From Zunongwangia pacifica (GTDB lineage: Bacteria; Bacteroidota; Bacteroidia; Flavobacteriales; Flavobacteriaceae), in assembly GCF_023499215.1 (NCBI RefSeq), contig NZ_JAKHSK010000021.1, forward strand, positions 1 through 64,000: DNA of 64,000 bases, in the 5' to 3' direction. Positions 57,801-64,000 of this stretch are shown one piece after another; position 1 is the stretch's first letter, and each line of letters opens with the position of its first letter. Position numbers and translations under genes: made by a program. Below the pieces are notes generated by a model. That model was not told the origin of the DNA, made no database searches, and was given only the letters and a program-made list of their open reading frames with translations.

Positions 57801-59217
57801 AATTTTACTGACTGCCCTTACCGATGTTCTTGGTTTTTTACCCATGGCTTTTTCAAGCTCGGCAGGAGCCGAAGTGCAACGCCCATTAGCAACGGTAGTG
57901 ATTGGCGGTTTATTGACCTCGACCTTATTAACGCTATTTGTCTTACCTATTTTGTATAAGTGGGTGGAAGAGGGTGTTTTTAATTTCAGCATAAAAAAGG
58001 ATAAAGTCGCTACAGCAGGATTGCTTTTGGCGATTTTACTGCCTAATTTTTCTAATGCCCAGCAAAATACAAATGAAATATTTCCTGAAATAAACATGCA
58101 TGAAGCGGTAGAACTAGGACTTCAAAATTATCCTTTATTAAAAAACAAACACTTACAAATAGACAAGCAACAGGCTTTAAAAAAGAATGCCTGGGATTTT
58201 GGTAAAACAAGCATTTTTACCGGTGGTGAAGAGCTTAAAGACGGTAACGGGATTTACACCAGGATAGGCGTTAGTCAGCAAAATATTGATGTTTTCGGAA
58301 TTTCTTCAGCTTTAAAACTTCAAAAAGAAAAATTGAAATTAGCTGAAAATGAACTGAATTTATCCAAAATTGAAGTGGCCAGACAAATCCGGAAATTATG
58401 GGCCAAAACCTATGCGGCAAAGCGAAAATTTCAGTTATATAAAGAGCTAGACTCGATGTACGGGAAATTTAATGAAGCGGTAGCCTTACGTTACGAAGTG
58501 GAAGCCATCTCCAGATTAGAGCAATTAAATGCCCAAAATAAGGTAAATCAGATTCGGGTGAAAACGCAACAGGCTAAAACAGCTTATGTGAATGCTTTAA
58601 GCGAGCTGAATTTATGGCTGGGAGCTGAGGTTCTTAAAACGGTACCTTCAGCGATACAGCTATTGCCTCTTCAGTATTCCGAAGAAAATAGCACTGAAAA
58701 TCATCCAATTTTAAGTACGGCAAATCAGGCAACAGAAGTAGCTTCGGCAAACCTGCAAAAACAAAAAGCCGCATTTTTACCAAAGTTGAATTTACAGTAT
58801 GCCAAGCAGGAAGTGCAGGGAACAGATGGTTTTTATAGCTATCAGGCAGGGATTTCTATTCCGTTTTTAAGTGGTAAAAGCTATGGAGATGCCAGGGCTG
58901 CAAAGATTGAAACCGAGATTGTAAATAGAGAGGCTAATTTTAAAAATCAGCAATTTTTAGTACAGCAGCAACAAGCGCAGCAAAATTATGAAAGCTGGAA
59001 AGTGAATTGGCAGTATTATCAGGATGGTGCTTTAAATGTGGCCAAAGAACAGCGAAAAGGAGCGTTACTGGCCTATAACGAAGGCGCTTTGGATTACGTG
59101 GCTTTTATTCAGAACCTGGAAGAGGCTTTAAAAACCGAGCTGGATGCGATTGAAGCTGTGAAAGCCTATTTACTGGCTTATGCTGAAATGAAATTTTACC
59201 TGGGAAATGATATTTAA
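54877..59217 (+). CDS. CzcA-type heavy-metal RND pump fused to a TolC-like outer-membrane factor
   Basis: A 1446-residue fusion. Residues 1-1040 are an HME-type RND pump (VDAQPDITNNQIQVITQAPS); TM4 has D399, D405 and E412 in DFGIIVDGAVIIVES, matching CzcA D402, D408 and E415 at constant offset, so a divalent-cation (Zn/Co/Cd) pump rather than a CusA copper pump. Residues 1045-1062 (AGLLLAILLPNFSNAQQ) look like a signal peptide inside the protein, and 1063-1446 are an outer-membrane factor with OEP helices. Such fusions are known in Bacteroidota. ATG at 54877 is preferred to a TTG 33 bases upstream. Confidence 0.93.
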   Translation: MINKIIDFSVNNKFIVGLLTLVLIAGGLWSMQEVPVDAQPDITNNQIQVITQAPSLGVEDIEEFVTYPVEVAMGNLPEVKEIRSVSRFGLSVVTIVFNDDAGTYLPRQLVAEQLSKVKKEIPEGFGEPFMGPISTGLGEIYQYTLEVDPRFKDQYSVTRLRSIQDWIVKRQFAMVPGVVEVNSIGGKIKQYEVAIDPDHLRSMDVTIAEVFNALQSNNQNTGGAYIEKNHRANFIRGEGLVTSISDIENIVIKNEKFPITVGDVARVQMGNAIRYGALTKNGNGEAVGGSILMLKGANSNVVVKNVKDRIAQIEKSLPEGVHIKPFLDRSELIANTTATVKNNLLEGGLIVIFILVVLLGNFRGGLIVASTIPLSLFFAFILMNIFDVWANLMSLGAIDFGIIVDGAVIIVESTVFIFSQKSLKQKLDQNQKNKLVSKSSKKMMNSAFFGQAIILIVFLPILALEGVEGKMFKPMALTFIFAMLGAMILCLTYVPMISALFLKNRKSDKKGWGDRFIVWLQEKYEPLLQKALKGSKVIVACAILLLVFAGYLFSRMGGEFIPQLDEGDLAFHVILKPGSSLNEGIATSTKIENLLLDNFPEVKQVVTRFGVSEVPTDPMPMDIGDSFVILKSKSEWTSADSKDELIEKMKHTISEIPGVSYEFTQPVEMRFNELLTGIREDIAVKLYGEDLDVLAAKAQEMGSVIAGVDGVADMKVEATAGLPQITIAYDRAQMARYGINIEKVNEMVKTAFAGAKAGVVFEGERKFDLVLRLEEENRKDLSDIEALYINLPDGSSVPLQELASISYKPGPMQISRDNTNRRTYVGINIRDRDVKSVVHDIQQELDANFDLPPGYFIRYGGAFENLERASQRLQIVVPIALLLIFILIYFALKSFRQTLMIYMAIPLAAIGGIISLWLRGMPFSISAGVGFIVLFGVAVLNGLVLIGSLNELKEEGENNNLKERILQGTKRRIRPILLTALTDVLGFLPMAFSSSAGAEVQRPLATVVIGGLLTSTLLTLFVLPILYKWVEEGVFNFSIKKDKVATAGLLLAILLPNFSNAQQNTNEIFPEINMHEAVELGLQNYPLLKNKHLQIDKQQALKKNAWDFGKTSIFTGGEELKDGNGIYTRIGVSQQNIDVFGISSALKLQKEKLKLAENELNLSKIEVARQIRKLWAKTYAAKRKFQLYKELDSMYGKFNEAVALRYEVEAISRLEQLNAQNKVNQIRVKTQQAKTAYVNALSELNLWLGAEVLKTVPSAIQLLPLQYSEENSTENHPILSTANQATEVASANLQKQKAAFLPKLNLQYAKQEVQGTDGFYSYQAGISIPFLSGKSYGDARAAKIETEIVNREANFKNQQFLVQQQQAQQNYESWKVNWQYYQDGALNVAKEQRKGALLAYNEGALDYVAFIQNLEEALKTELDAIEAVKAYLLAYAEMKFYLGNDI

Positions 59218-59239
59218 AAATCTGAAATTATAAAATACA

Positions 59240-60433
59240 ATGAAATTATATACAATTTTAAGTGTGCTGCTTTTTGGTGTTTTAGCGGCCTGCGGAAATA
59301 AGGAATCTAAAGAGCATGTTGAAAATGGAGATCAAACTGAAATTAACGCGGAATCTGAAGGAAATCAACACGCTTTAAAAAGCGTTGAAATGAGTACCTC
59401 TCAATTTGATGCTTTAGACATTAAATTAGGTACTGTGAAGATGCGGAATATGGCGGGTATGATTACGGCTAATGGGCAATTAGAGGTGCCGCCACAAAAT
59501 GAAGCATCAGTTACTACGGTGTACGGCGCAACTATTAAAAGTATCAATGTGATTGAGGGGCATCAGGTGAAACAGGGACAGGTACTCGCGTATATTTCGC
59601 ATCCTGATATTGTGGCCATCCAAACACAATTTTTAAATACGTTTAATCAATTTCAGCTTAAAGAAAAAGAATTCAAGCGCCAGAAAAAGCTTTATGATGC
59701 CGGTGTGGCTTCAGGAGAAAGTTTTCAGGTTACGACAACCGAATTTCAGAATGCAAAAGAGGCCATGAACGGATTAAAAGCGCAGTTACATTTACTTAAT
59801 ATTAATCCAGATCGGGTATCGCAGGGGAAATTAGCAGAAAAGGTTCCGGTTTTGAGTCCGATTAGTGGTGCGGTAGAAAAGGTAAATGTGAAGATTGGGC
59901 AGTATGTCTCTGCCCAAACCGAACTTTTTGAAATATTAAATACCCAAGATGTTCATGCCGATCTAATGGTTTTTGAAAAAGATATTGAAAATGTTGAAAT
60001 TGGACAATCGGTGCGGCTCGCTTTAAAGTCGCGGCCAGACTTAGAAATGATGGCGAAGATTATCTCAGTAGGGCAGGTGTTTGAAGAAAACCCGAAAGCA
60101 GTGCATATTCATGCCGAAATTGAAGACAAACCCAACAACTTAATCCCGGGGATGTACCTTACCGGAAAGATTATTAATGAATATCATCCTACAGAAGCTA
60201 TCCCAACCGAAGCTGTTTTTACCGAAAATAACCGGGATTTTATTTTTAAGGCAGAAGAAAATAATGGTAAATGGCGTTTTACTCCTGTAGAAGTTAAAAC
60301 GGGGATAGAGGATAACAACTGGATAACTATTACCTTTATGGAACCTAAGGATAAAAGAGCAAAATTTGCCTTAAATAATGCGTATTATCTACAGGCTGAA
60401 ATGAATAAAGGGGAAGGTGGCCATTCACATTAA
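59240..60433 (+). CDS. Heavy-metal RND adaptor (CzcB/CusB-like)
   Basis: Periplasmic adaptor of 397 residues, lipoprotein signal with C18 (LLFGVLAACG). The lipoyl-like halves are YGATIKSINVIEGHQVKQGQ and LSPISGAVEKVNVKIGQYVS, with a long helical hairpin between (FKRQKKLYDAGVASGESFQV); then beta-barrel and a C-terminus ending GEGGHSH with two His, a plausible metal site. Starts 22 bases after the pump gene and ends 7 bases before the Fur-family gene. With the fused pump-channel, it makes a two-gene tripartite system. Confidence 0.93.
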   Translation: MKLYTILSVLLFGVLAACGNKESKEHVENGDQTEINAESEGNQHALKSVEMSTSQFDALDIKLGTVKMRNMAGMITANGQLEVPPQNEASVTTVYGATIKSINVIEGHQVKQGQVLAYISHPDIVAIQTQFLNTFNQFQLKEKEFKRQKKLYDAGVASGESFQVTTTEFQNAKEAMNGLKAQLHLLNINPDRVSQGKLAEKVPVLSPISGAVEKVNVKIGQYVSAQTELFEILNTQDVHADLMVFEKDIENVEIGQSVRLALKSRPDLEMMAKIISVGQVFEENPKAVHIHAEIEDKPNNLIPGMYLTGKIINEYHPTEAIPTEAVFTENNRDFIFKAEENNGKWRFTPVEVKTGIEDNNWITITFMEPKDKRAKFALNNAYYLQAEMNKGEGGHSH

Positions 60434-60440
60434 TTATGCT

Positions 60441-60851
60441 ATGGAAGAAATTGAAACTATTTTAAAAGCCAGGGGAATTCGCCCTACCGCGGTGCGCCTT
60501 TTGGTTTATAAATTTATGGCTAAAGAATCTTTGGCGATGAGTTTAAATGATATCGAAGCCGCTTTTGGCCAAACAGAAAGAACGACCCTTTTTAGAAGTT
60601 TAAAATTATTTGAAGAAAAAGGCCTGGTGCATAAAATTGAAGATGGTAGCGGTATTGCCAAATTTGCTTTAGAAACTGCCGGGGAAAATGGAGTGAGCGA
60701 TAAATTGCATTTGCATTTTCACTGCTCTAAATGTGGGGAAACCCAATGCTTAACAGATCAAACAATTCCAAATATCAGCCTTCCCAAAGGTTTTAAAGCT
60801 ACCGATGCTAATCTTGTAGTTAAAGGCTTATGTGATAAATGTTCTTTTTAA
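60441..60851 (+). CDS. Fur-family metalloregulator (Zur-like)
   Basis: A 136-residue repressor. N-terminal winged helix (ILKARGIRPTAVRLLVYKF, ERTTLFRSLKLFEEKGLVH), C-terminal dimerisation domain with metal ligands HLHFHCSKCGETQC and a terminal CDKC pair that forms a structural zinc site. ATG at 60441 (MEEIETIL) follows the adaptor stop by seven bases; the longer frame would overlap it. Co-transcription with the pump suggests zinc or another divalent metal controls it. Zur-like proteins normally repress uptake, so a place in an efflux operon is notable. Confidence 0.88.
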   Translation: MEEIETILKARGIRPTAVRLLVYKFMAKESLAMSLNDIEAAFGQTERTTLFRSLKLFEEKGLVHKIEDGSGIAKFALETAGENGVSDKLHLHFHCSKCGETQCLTDQTIPNISLPKGFKATDANLVVKGLCDKCSF

Positions 60852-60854
60852 AAT

Positions 60855-61052
60855 TTACTTTTTTTGATAAGCTTTTCGTTTTAACCAGATACTTAGCGCC
60901 ACAAAAATTATAAAAAGTAAAATTTTACCTGTGAGCACTCCTAAGCCAAAACTTGTAGCGTTTTTAATTACTTCAATGATTACTGCTATACAACTTATAA
61001 GAAGGTAAAGACTTACGAGTGCACAAATCCAGAAGGCTGTTTTTTTTATCAT
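60855..61052 (-). CDS. Small membrane protein
   Basis: About 65 residues with two hydrophobic segments (TAFWICALVSLYLLISCIAV, then GKILLFIIFVALSIWL) and a basic tail (KRKAYQKK). No family recognised. ATG at 61052 is preferred: the longer frame from 61097 would begin inside the terminator hairpin of the upstream Bor-family gene. Convergent with the Fur-family gene, three bases apart. Confidence 0.55.
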   Translation of the reverse strand: MIKKTAFWICALVSLYLLISCIAVIIEVIKNATSFGLGVLTGKILLFIIFVALSIWLKRKAYQKK

Positions 61053-61064
61053 AAAAAGTAAATA

Positions 61065-61096
61065 GCCAAGGGTTATAAGCTTATAACTCTTGGCCA
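61065..61096 (-). terminator. Terminator hairpin after the Bor-family gene
   Basis: GCCAAGAGTTATAAG / CTTATAACCCTTGGC (one mismatch) six bases past the Bor-family stop, then a T-rich stretch on the minus strand. Confidence 0.65.
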
Positions 61097-61101
61097 TAAA
61101 T

Positions 61102-61395
61102 TTATTTAGTTACTGTTGTAGTTGTTGGGCTATATATTCCAAAAGTTAATGTTGAAACTAGTCCGTTAATGAAACTCATTTCGGTATGCACCGTGTAATT
61201 TTCAGCGTCTCCGGCCATTTCTTTGTCATTAGAGACACCTACTGGGGCTAAACCGCCAATAAGGTAATGATTCCATTGAGTAACTTTTTGATTCCCTTGT
61301 GCCCCTTTTCCTACTACGGTTGTATAGGAATAACAAGAGGTGAATAAAATGGAAGCACAAAAAATGATACTGCAAAGTTTTATTGCTCTTTTCAT
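61102..61395 (-). CDS. Bor-family lipoprotein
   Basis: A 97-residue lipoprotein, cysteine C21 (ILFTSC) after the signal peptide. The YSYTTVVGKGAQGNQKVTQWNHY, HYLIGGLAPVG and FINGLVSTLTFGIYSPTTTTV regions match the Bor/Iss family, named for the lambda serum-resistance protein. Chromosomal copies are frequent in Bacteroidota and not evidence of a prophage; none is visible here. Function in free-living bacteria is unknown. Confidence 0.82.
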   Translation of the reverse strand: MKRAIKLCSIIFCASILFTSCYSYTTVVGKGAQGNQKVTQWNHYLIGGLAPVGVSNDKEMAGDAENYTVHTEMSFINGLVSTLTFGIYSPTTTTVTK

Positions 61396-61500
61396 AAATA
61401 TTAAGATTGATTATTGTACAAATATATAATTAACATGATTTTGAAAAAGCTTTAAGTTTATTTTTTTTATTATCCATAATGAGTAATAATTTGTTGTTTT

Positions 61501-61610
61501 CGTTATTTCTTCCAATAGCTATCGGAATTGATTTGGGACCTTATAATACATTAAAAAAACAAAATCTTGAGGATGACAATACCATATTATGATTCATTCC
61601 GGACATTAAT
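61501..61610. repeat. Composite REP repeat, copy 2
   Basis: Degenerate copy of 54691-54850: TTCCAATAGCTATCGGAA (61510-61527), then ATTAAAAA, GGATGACAATACC and TATGATTCATTCCGGACATT in the same order. The GC hairpin of copy 1 is missing. Confidence 0.6.
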
Positions 61611-61642
61611 TTTTTTAATCTACTTATTTAAATTTGATGCTA

Positions 61643-61696
61643 TTGTTCTTACCCAAAAAAATCCTCTGTAAAGAGGATTTTTTTGGGTAAGAACAA
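61643..61696. repeat. 54-base near-perfect palindrome
   Basis: Two 25-base arms (61643-61667 and 61672-61696) are exact reverse complements around the loop GTAA. The inner part (A7-TCCTCT / AGAGGA-T7) has the form of a bidirectional terminator, but the stem goes on for another 12 pairs (TTGTTCTTACCC). It lies between two minus-strand genes, 250 bases from the Bor gene start. Confidence 0.85.
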
Positions 61697-61783
61697 ATGT
61701 TTTTATGGCGCCGCAAAGGGTTTAATACCCTGTCCCGTTAGCTATTGGGATGCCTCGAATTGAAATTTTGTCTCTATCGAATG

Positions 61784-61816
61784 CCTCGCGGGCTTGCCCC
61801 GAGATAGTTTACTTAG
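61784..61816. repeat. GCGGGC-GCCC-CGAG repeat unit overlapping a stop codon
   Basis: CCTCGCGGGC-TT-GCCCCGAG hairpin followed by TTTACTTAGA; the minus-strand stop and penultimate codon of the carboxylesterase gene (61809) fall inside the unit. Same family as 52408-52441. The remainder of 61697-61783 holds a CCCGTTAGCTATTGGGA hairpin and no gene. Confidence 0.6.
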
Positions 61817-63449
61817 AATATTGTTTATCTAAAAACAAAAATCGTTTGTCGTCTTCTGCACTCTCTGCTTTAGATTCAGTATCAAGGATCATTACAGGAG
61901 GTGTTTCATCGTTAGCCTCAGCTTTTGTCCATTCCGGTAAATTTTCGTCATTAGGATTTCCGGTTTTAACGAAATTCGCTAAATATTCCTGAATAGTTTC
62001 TGAAACCTTATAATCTTCATCGGTCCAGGCGTAATCTTCTATTCGGTCTAAATTCCCCATAAAATATTCGATTTCCGCAGCATGAGGAGCGCCAATTGCT
62101 TTTGGAGCTTCAGGAGTACTTTTATCTTTTTCCTGAGTCCCGCCGGCAAGACCGGGTTGTTTGGACTGATCGTTTAACTGAGGTCTTATTTTGCTATATA
62201 AATAACGATAAACAGGGGCATCTGAATTTTTTCGATGAAGGTCGAACCATTTCCAGGTACTATAAACGATAAAACGATCTGAAGCTAGTTTGGTGGCTGA
62301 ATAGTTTACCTCTTCTTCAGTATTATTTGGATAAAGATCTAATACTTCTTTATAATCTTCAGGATAAATTTCTTTTACTTTTTTTGTGAAATTTTCTGGG
62401 GTATTTTCTAAGCCTTGCATGAAGGCCATCCCGGGAATTTCAGCAGAATTCCAGCCTAAAAGTAATGGAACCTGTGCCTGTTCTTTAGCTTCGAATATTT
62501 CAGGGAGAGGTTTTGGTAAAAAGTAATTATCGATTACGGCTGGAAAACCAAATCTTCCGGAGTTTTGATAAAGCATAAAAATAGAATCGGTACTCATTGC
62601 TCTTAGATCGGCCAGAGATTTCGCACCTACTTTTTCCGCAAAATCAAGTCCGGTTTTTTCAGCTTCCTCTAAAGCAACCGGTGCAAGCGTAGGGTGTATC
62701 GCGGCACCACTTTCCCCAATCGCCCCATGAATAAGGTCTTTAGAGAGTGGCGAAGCCATCTGAGCGCTGACAGAAATAGAGCCGGCAGATTCTCCTGCAA
62801 TGGTTACTTTGTTAGGGTCACCACCAAAAGCAGCAATATTATCCTGCACCCATTCCAATGATTTTTGCTGATCTAATAATCCGTAATTCCCTGAAGCATT
62901 ATAGGAAGCTTCTTTACTAAGTTCAGGATGGGCCATAAAACCAAAAATGTTTAATCTATAGTTTACGGTCACGACAACGATGCCTTTTTTAGCCATAGTT
63001 TCGCCATCGTAACGAGGTTCTGAAGCATCACCGGCAACAAATCCGCCGCCATAGAAATAAACCAGAACGGGAAGTTTTTGTTCAGCGGCCTCTTTGGGTG
63101 TCCATACGTTTAGGTATAAACAATCTTCGCTCATTCCGTTGGAACGGGATTTCATATCCCCAAAAACATTCGCTTGTACCGGTTTATTCTTAAATTCTGT
63201 AGTTTTTAAGGTGTCGTTCCAGCTTTTTGTATCCTGCGGGGCTTTCCAGCGTAAATCGCCTACTGGCGGTTGGGCAAAAGGAATTCCAAAATATTTTCTA
63301 ACCGAATTGTCTTCATTTAGGAAACCTTCAACTTTTCCGGTTTTTGTAGAAACGATTAGGTTATTCTCTTCGGTTTCCTGATTTTCACTGGTATTTTTGC
63401 AGGAAGCTAAAAGGCCCAATCCTGCAAATAAGAGTATGATTTTTTTCAT
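61809..63449 (-). CDS. Type-B carboxylesterase lipoprotein
   Basis: Alpha/beta hydrolase of 546 residues, exported as a lipoprotein (C17 in GLLASC). Catalytic serine S221 in AGESAGS, oxyanion hole YFYGGGFVAG, EDCLYLNVWTP typical of the family, and catalytic His in GAPHAAEIEYFMG. Bacterial members hydrolyse esters with little known natural substrate; a para-nitrobenzyl-esterase-like role is usual annotation. ATG at 63449 is chosen for the signal peptide over one eleven codons upstream. The last codons lie in a dispersed repeat. Confidence 0.92.
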   Translation of the reverse strand: MKKIILLFAGLGLLASCKNTSENQETEENNLIVSTKTGKVEGFLNEDNSVRKYFGIPFAQPPVGDLRWKAPQDTKSWNDTLKTTEFKNKPVQANVFGDMKSRSNGMSEDCLYLNVWTPKEAAEQKLPVLVYFYGGGFVAGDASEPRYDGETMAKKGIVVVTVNYRLNIFGFMAHPELSKEASYNASGNYGLLDQQKSLEWVQDNIAAFGGDPNKVTIAGESAGSISVSAQMASPLSKDLIHGAIGESGAAIHPTLAPVALEEAEKTGLDFAEKVGAKSLADLRAMSTDSIFMLYQNSGRFGFPAVIDNYFLPKPLPEIFEAKEQAQVPLLLGWNSAEIPGMAFMQGLENTPENFTKKVKEIYPEDYKEVLDLYPNNTEEEVNYSATKLASDRFIVYSTWKWFDLHRKNSDAPVYRYLYSKIRPQLNDQSKQPGLAGGTQEKDKSTPEAPKAIGAPHAAEIEYFMGNLDRIEDYAWTDEDYKVSETIQEYLANFVKTGNPNDENLPEWTKAEANDETPPVMILDTESKAESAEDDKRFLFLDKQYSK

Positions 63450-63499
63450 GATAGGTGGTATTTTCAATAAATATACAATCATTGCTTAAAAAGTAATCA

Positions 63500-63527
63500 T
63501 AAAAAAAGCCGGAATTTCCGGCTTGTT
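63500..63527 (-). terminator. Terminator of the SDR / glycine-rich protein unit
   Basis: Perfect stem AAGCCGGAA / TTCCGGCTT with a two-base loop; on the minus strand the stem is followed by seven T. It ends the unit coming from 64000. Confidence 0.85.
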
Positions 63528-63603
63528 CTATATTTTAAGTTGTGATTGTAAAATCGAACCCAGATTCAAGACTAATTGAATCTGTAAATCGAAATTGTAA
63601 GTT

Positions 63604-63825
63604 TTAAATCACAATTTTCTTTTCTCCCTTAATTTCATGATAATTTTGACTAATATCGTTTTGATTTTTTCTGGTTTTAAGGAGTTTATAGCCCAGGTAT
63701 CCTAATCCTGCTGCAGCGCCAATTCCCAAGCCTACGATACCGCTTTTTGCAACTACTTTTTTCCCTGCTTTTGCGGCAAGATATCCTGCTGCCCATTTTC
63801 CGGTTTTCTTCAATTGATTTTTCAT
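63604..63825 (-). CDS. Small glycine-rich membrane protein
   Basis: A 73-residue protein with basic N-terminus (MKNQLKKTGKWAAGYLAAKAG), one hydrophobic Gly/Ala-rich segment (SGIVGLGIGAAAGLGYLGYK) resembling a glycine-zipper helix, and a charged tail. Function not known. It follows the SDR gene by 25 bases and shares its terminator, so it is probably expressed with it. Confidence 0.65.
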   Translation of the reverse strand: MKNQLKKTGKWAAGYLAAKAGKKVVAKSGIVGLGIGAAAGLGYLGYKLLKTRKNQNDISQNYHEIKGEKKIVI

Positions 63826-63850
63826 AGAATTTATAGTTTTTATTTGAGTT

Positions 63851-64000
63851 TTAAGATTTTCCTGTTGGTTTGATAAGAAGTTCGTTCACATTTACACTGT
63901 CCGGTTGTGAGAGTGCATAAAGAACCGCATCGGCAATATTCTTGGCTTCTAATTTTGGTTCAGAAGGATTATTATAATCTTTATCGTTTAATAATTCTTC
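63851..64000 (-). CDS. SDR oxidoreductase, 3' end only
   Basis: The window holds the last 49 codons. The sequence LEAKNIADAVLYALSQPDSV followed by NVNELLIKPTG is the standard C-terminus of YdfG-like NADP-dependent short-chain dehydrogenases. The cofactor site and catalytic Tyr lie beyond the window edge, so activity cannot be judged. Confidence 0.85.
   Translation of the reverse strand, partial: EELLNDKDYNNPSEPKLEAKNIADAVLYALSQPDSVNVNELLIKPTGKS

Noticed and set aside
57579-58097. 172-codon minus-strand frame inside czcA
   Set aside because: Antisense shadow over the RND membrane region and the fusion junction. I checked it as a possible sign that the junction is artefactual; the plus-strand frame is continuous.
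61102-61395. Bor-family gene as a sign of prophage
   Set aside because: No phage structural, replication or lysis genes are near; Bor-like lipoproteins are common chromosomal genes in this phylum.

Overview
The window reads as chromosomal DNA of a marine member of the Flavobacteriaceae (Bacteroidota), close to genera such as Zunongwangia, Gramella or Salegentibacter; the genus is inference. Evidence: Bacteroidota-type promoters (TTG or TTTG, 17-20 bases, TAnnTTTG), an RpsP with a long acidic tail, a DnaE with a fused N-terminal exonuclease, TonB/FecR/ECF-sigma signalling, a hybrid two-component regulator with AraC output, DUF4249 and DUF6660 proteins, and almost no classical Shine-Dalgarno sequences.

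Layout. 0.5-11.9 kb is mostly housekeeping: rimM-rpsP, a PA2169-type four-helix protein, a LytS/LytTR-like pair, dnaE, trxA and a DUF58 protein, followed by tRNA-Asp. 12.2-14.7 kb is an AT-rich island of three orphan genes separated by a repeated spacer, bounded by imperfect 50-base direct repeats, with one spacer resembling an integron attC site. 14.8-26.2 kb is a complete non-phosphorylative L-fucose locus: a GH29 fucosidase releases fucose, FucP imports it, a mutarotase and dehydrogenase(s) act on it, a lactonase and FucD-type dehydratase follow, then a KDF dehydrogenase and a diketo-acid hydrolase should give pyruvate plus lactate; two AraC regulators sit at the divergence. 26.2-29.9 kb holds a pirin, a nitroreductase, and a MetE-like protein divergent from an Lrp regulator.

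29.9-35.1 kb is an ECF sigma / small protein / FecR / TonB receptor / DUF4249 operon. Next to it on the other strand is a gene-less transcription unit (about 35209-35479) with a good promoter, stacked hairpins and a strong terminator: a candidate small RNA. 35.8-41.8 kb is an HAE-type RND drug efflux operon. 41.8-52.2 kb is a hybrid two-component regulator divergent from a glycan cluster (GH43, clan GH-A hydrolase, aldose epimerase, glutaminase-family protein). A dihydroxyacetone kinase follows.

54.2-60.9 kb is a metal-efflux operon: a DUF6660 Cys/His-rich protein, a CzcA pump fused to its TolC-like outer-membrane factor, a CzcB adaptor and a Fur-family regulator. A palindrome beside the first promoter is a candidate operator. 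The rest holds small membrane/lipoproteins, a type-B carboxylesterase, a glycine-rich membrane protein and the 3' end of an SDR gene. Intergenic regions carry several dispersed repeat families. All calls are from reading the sequence; no database search was possible.
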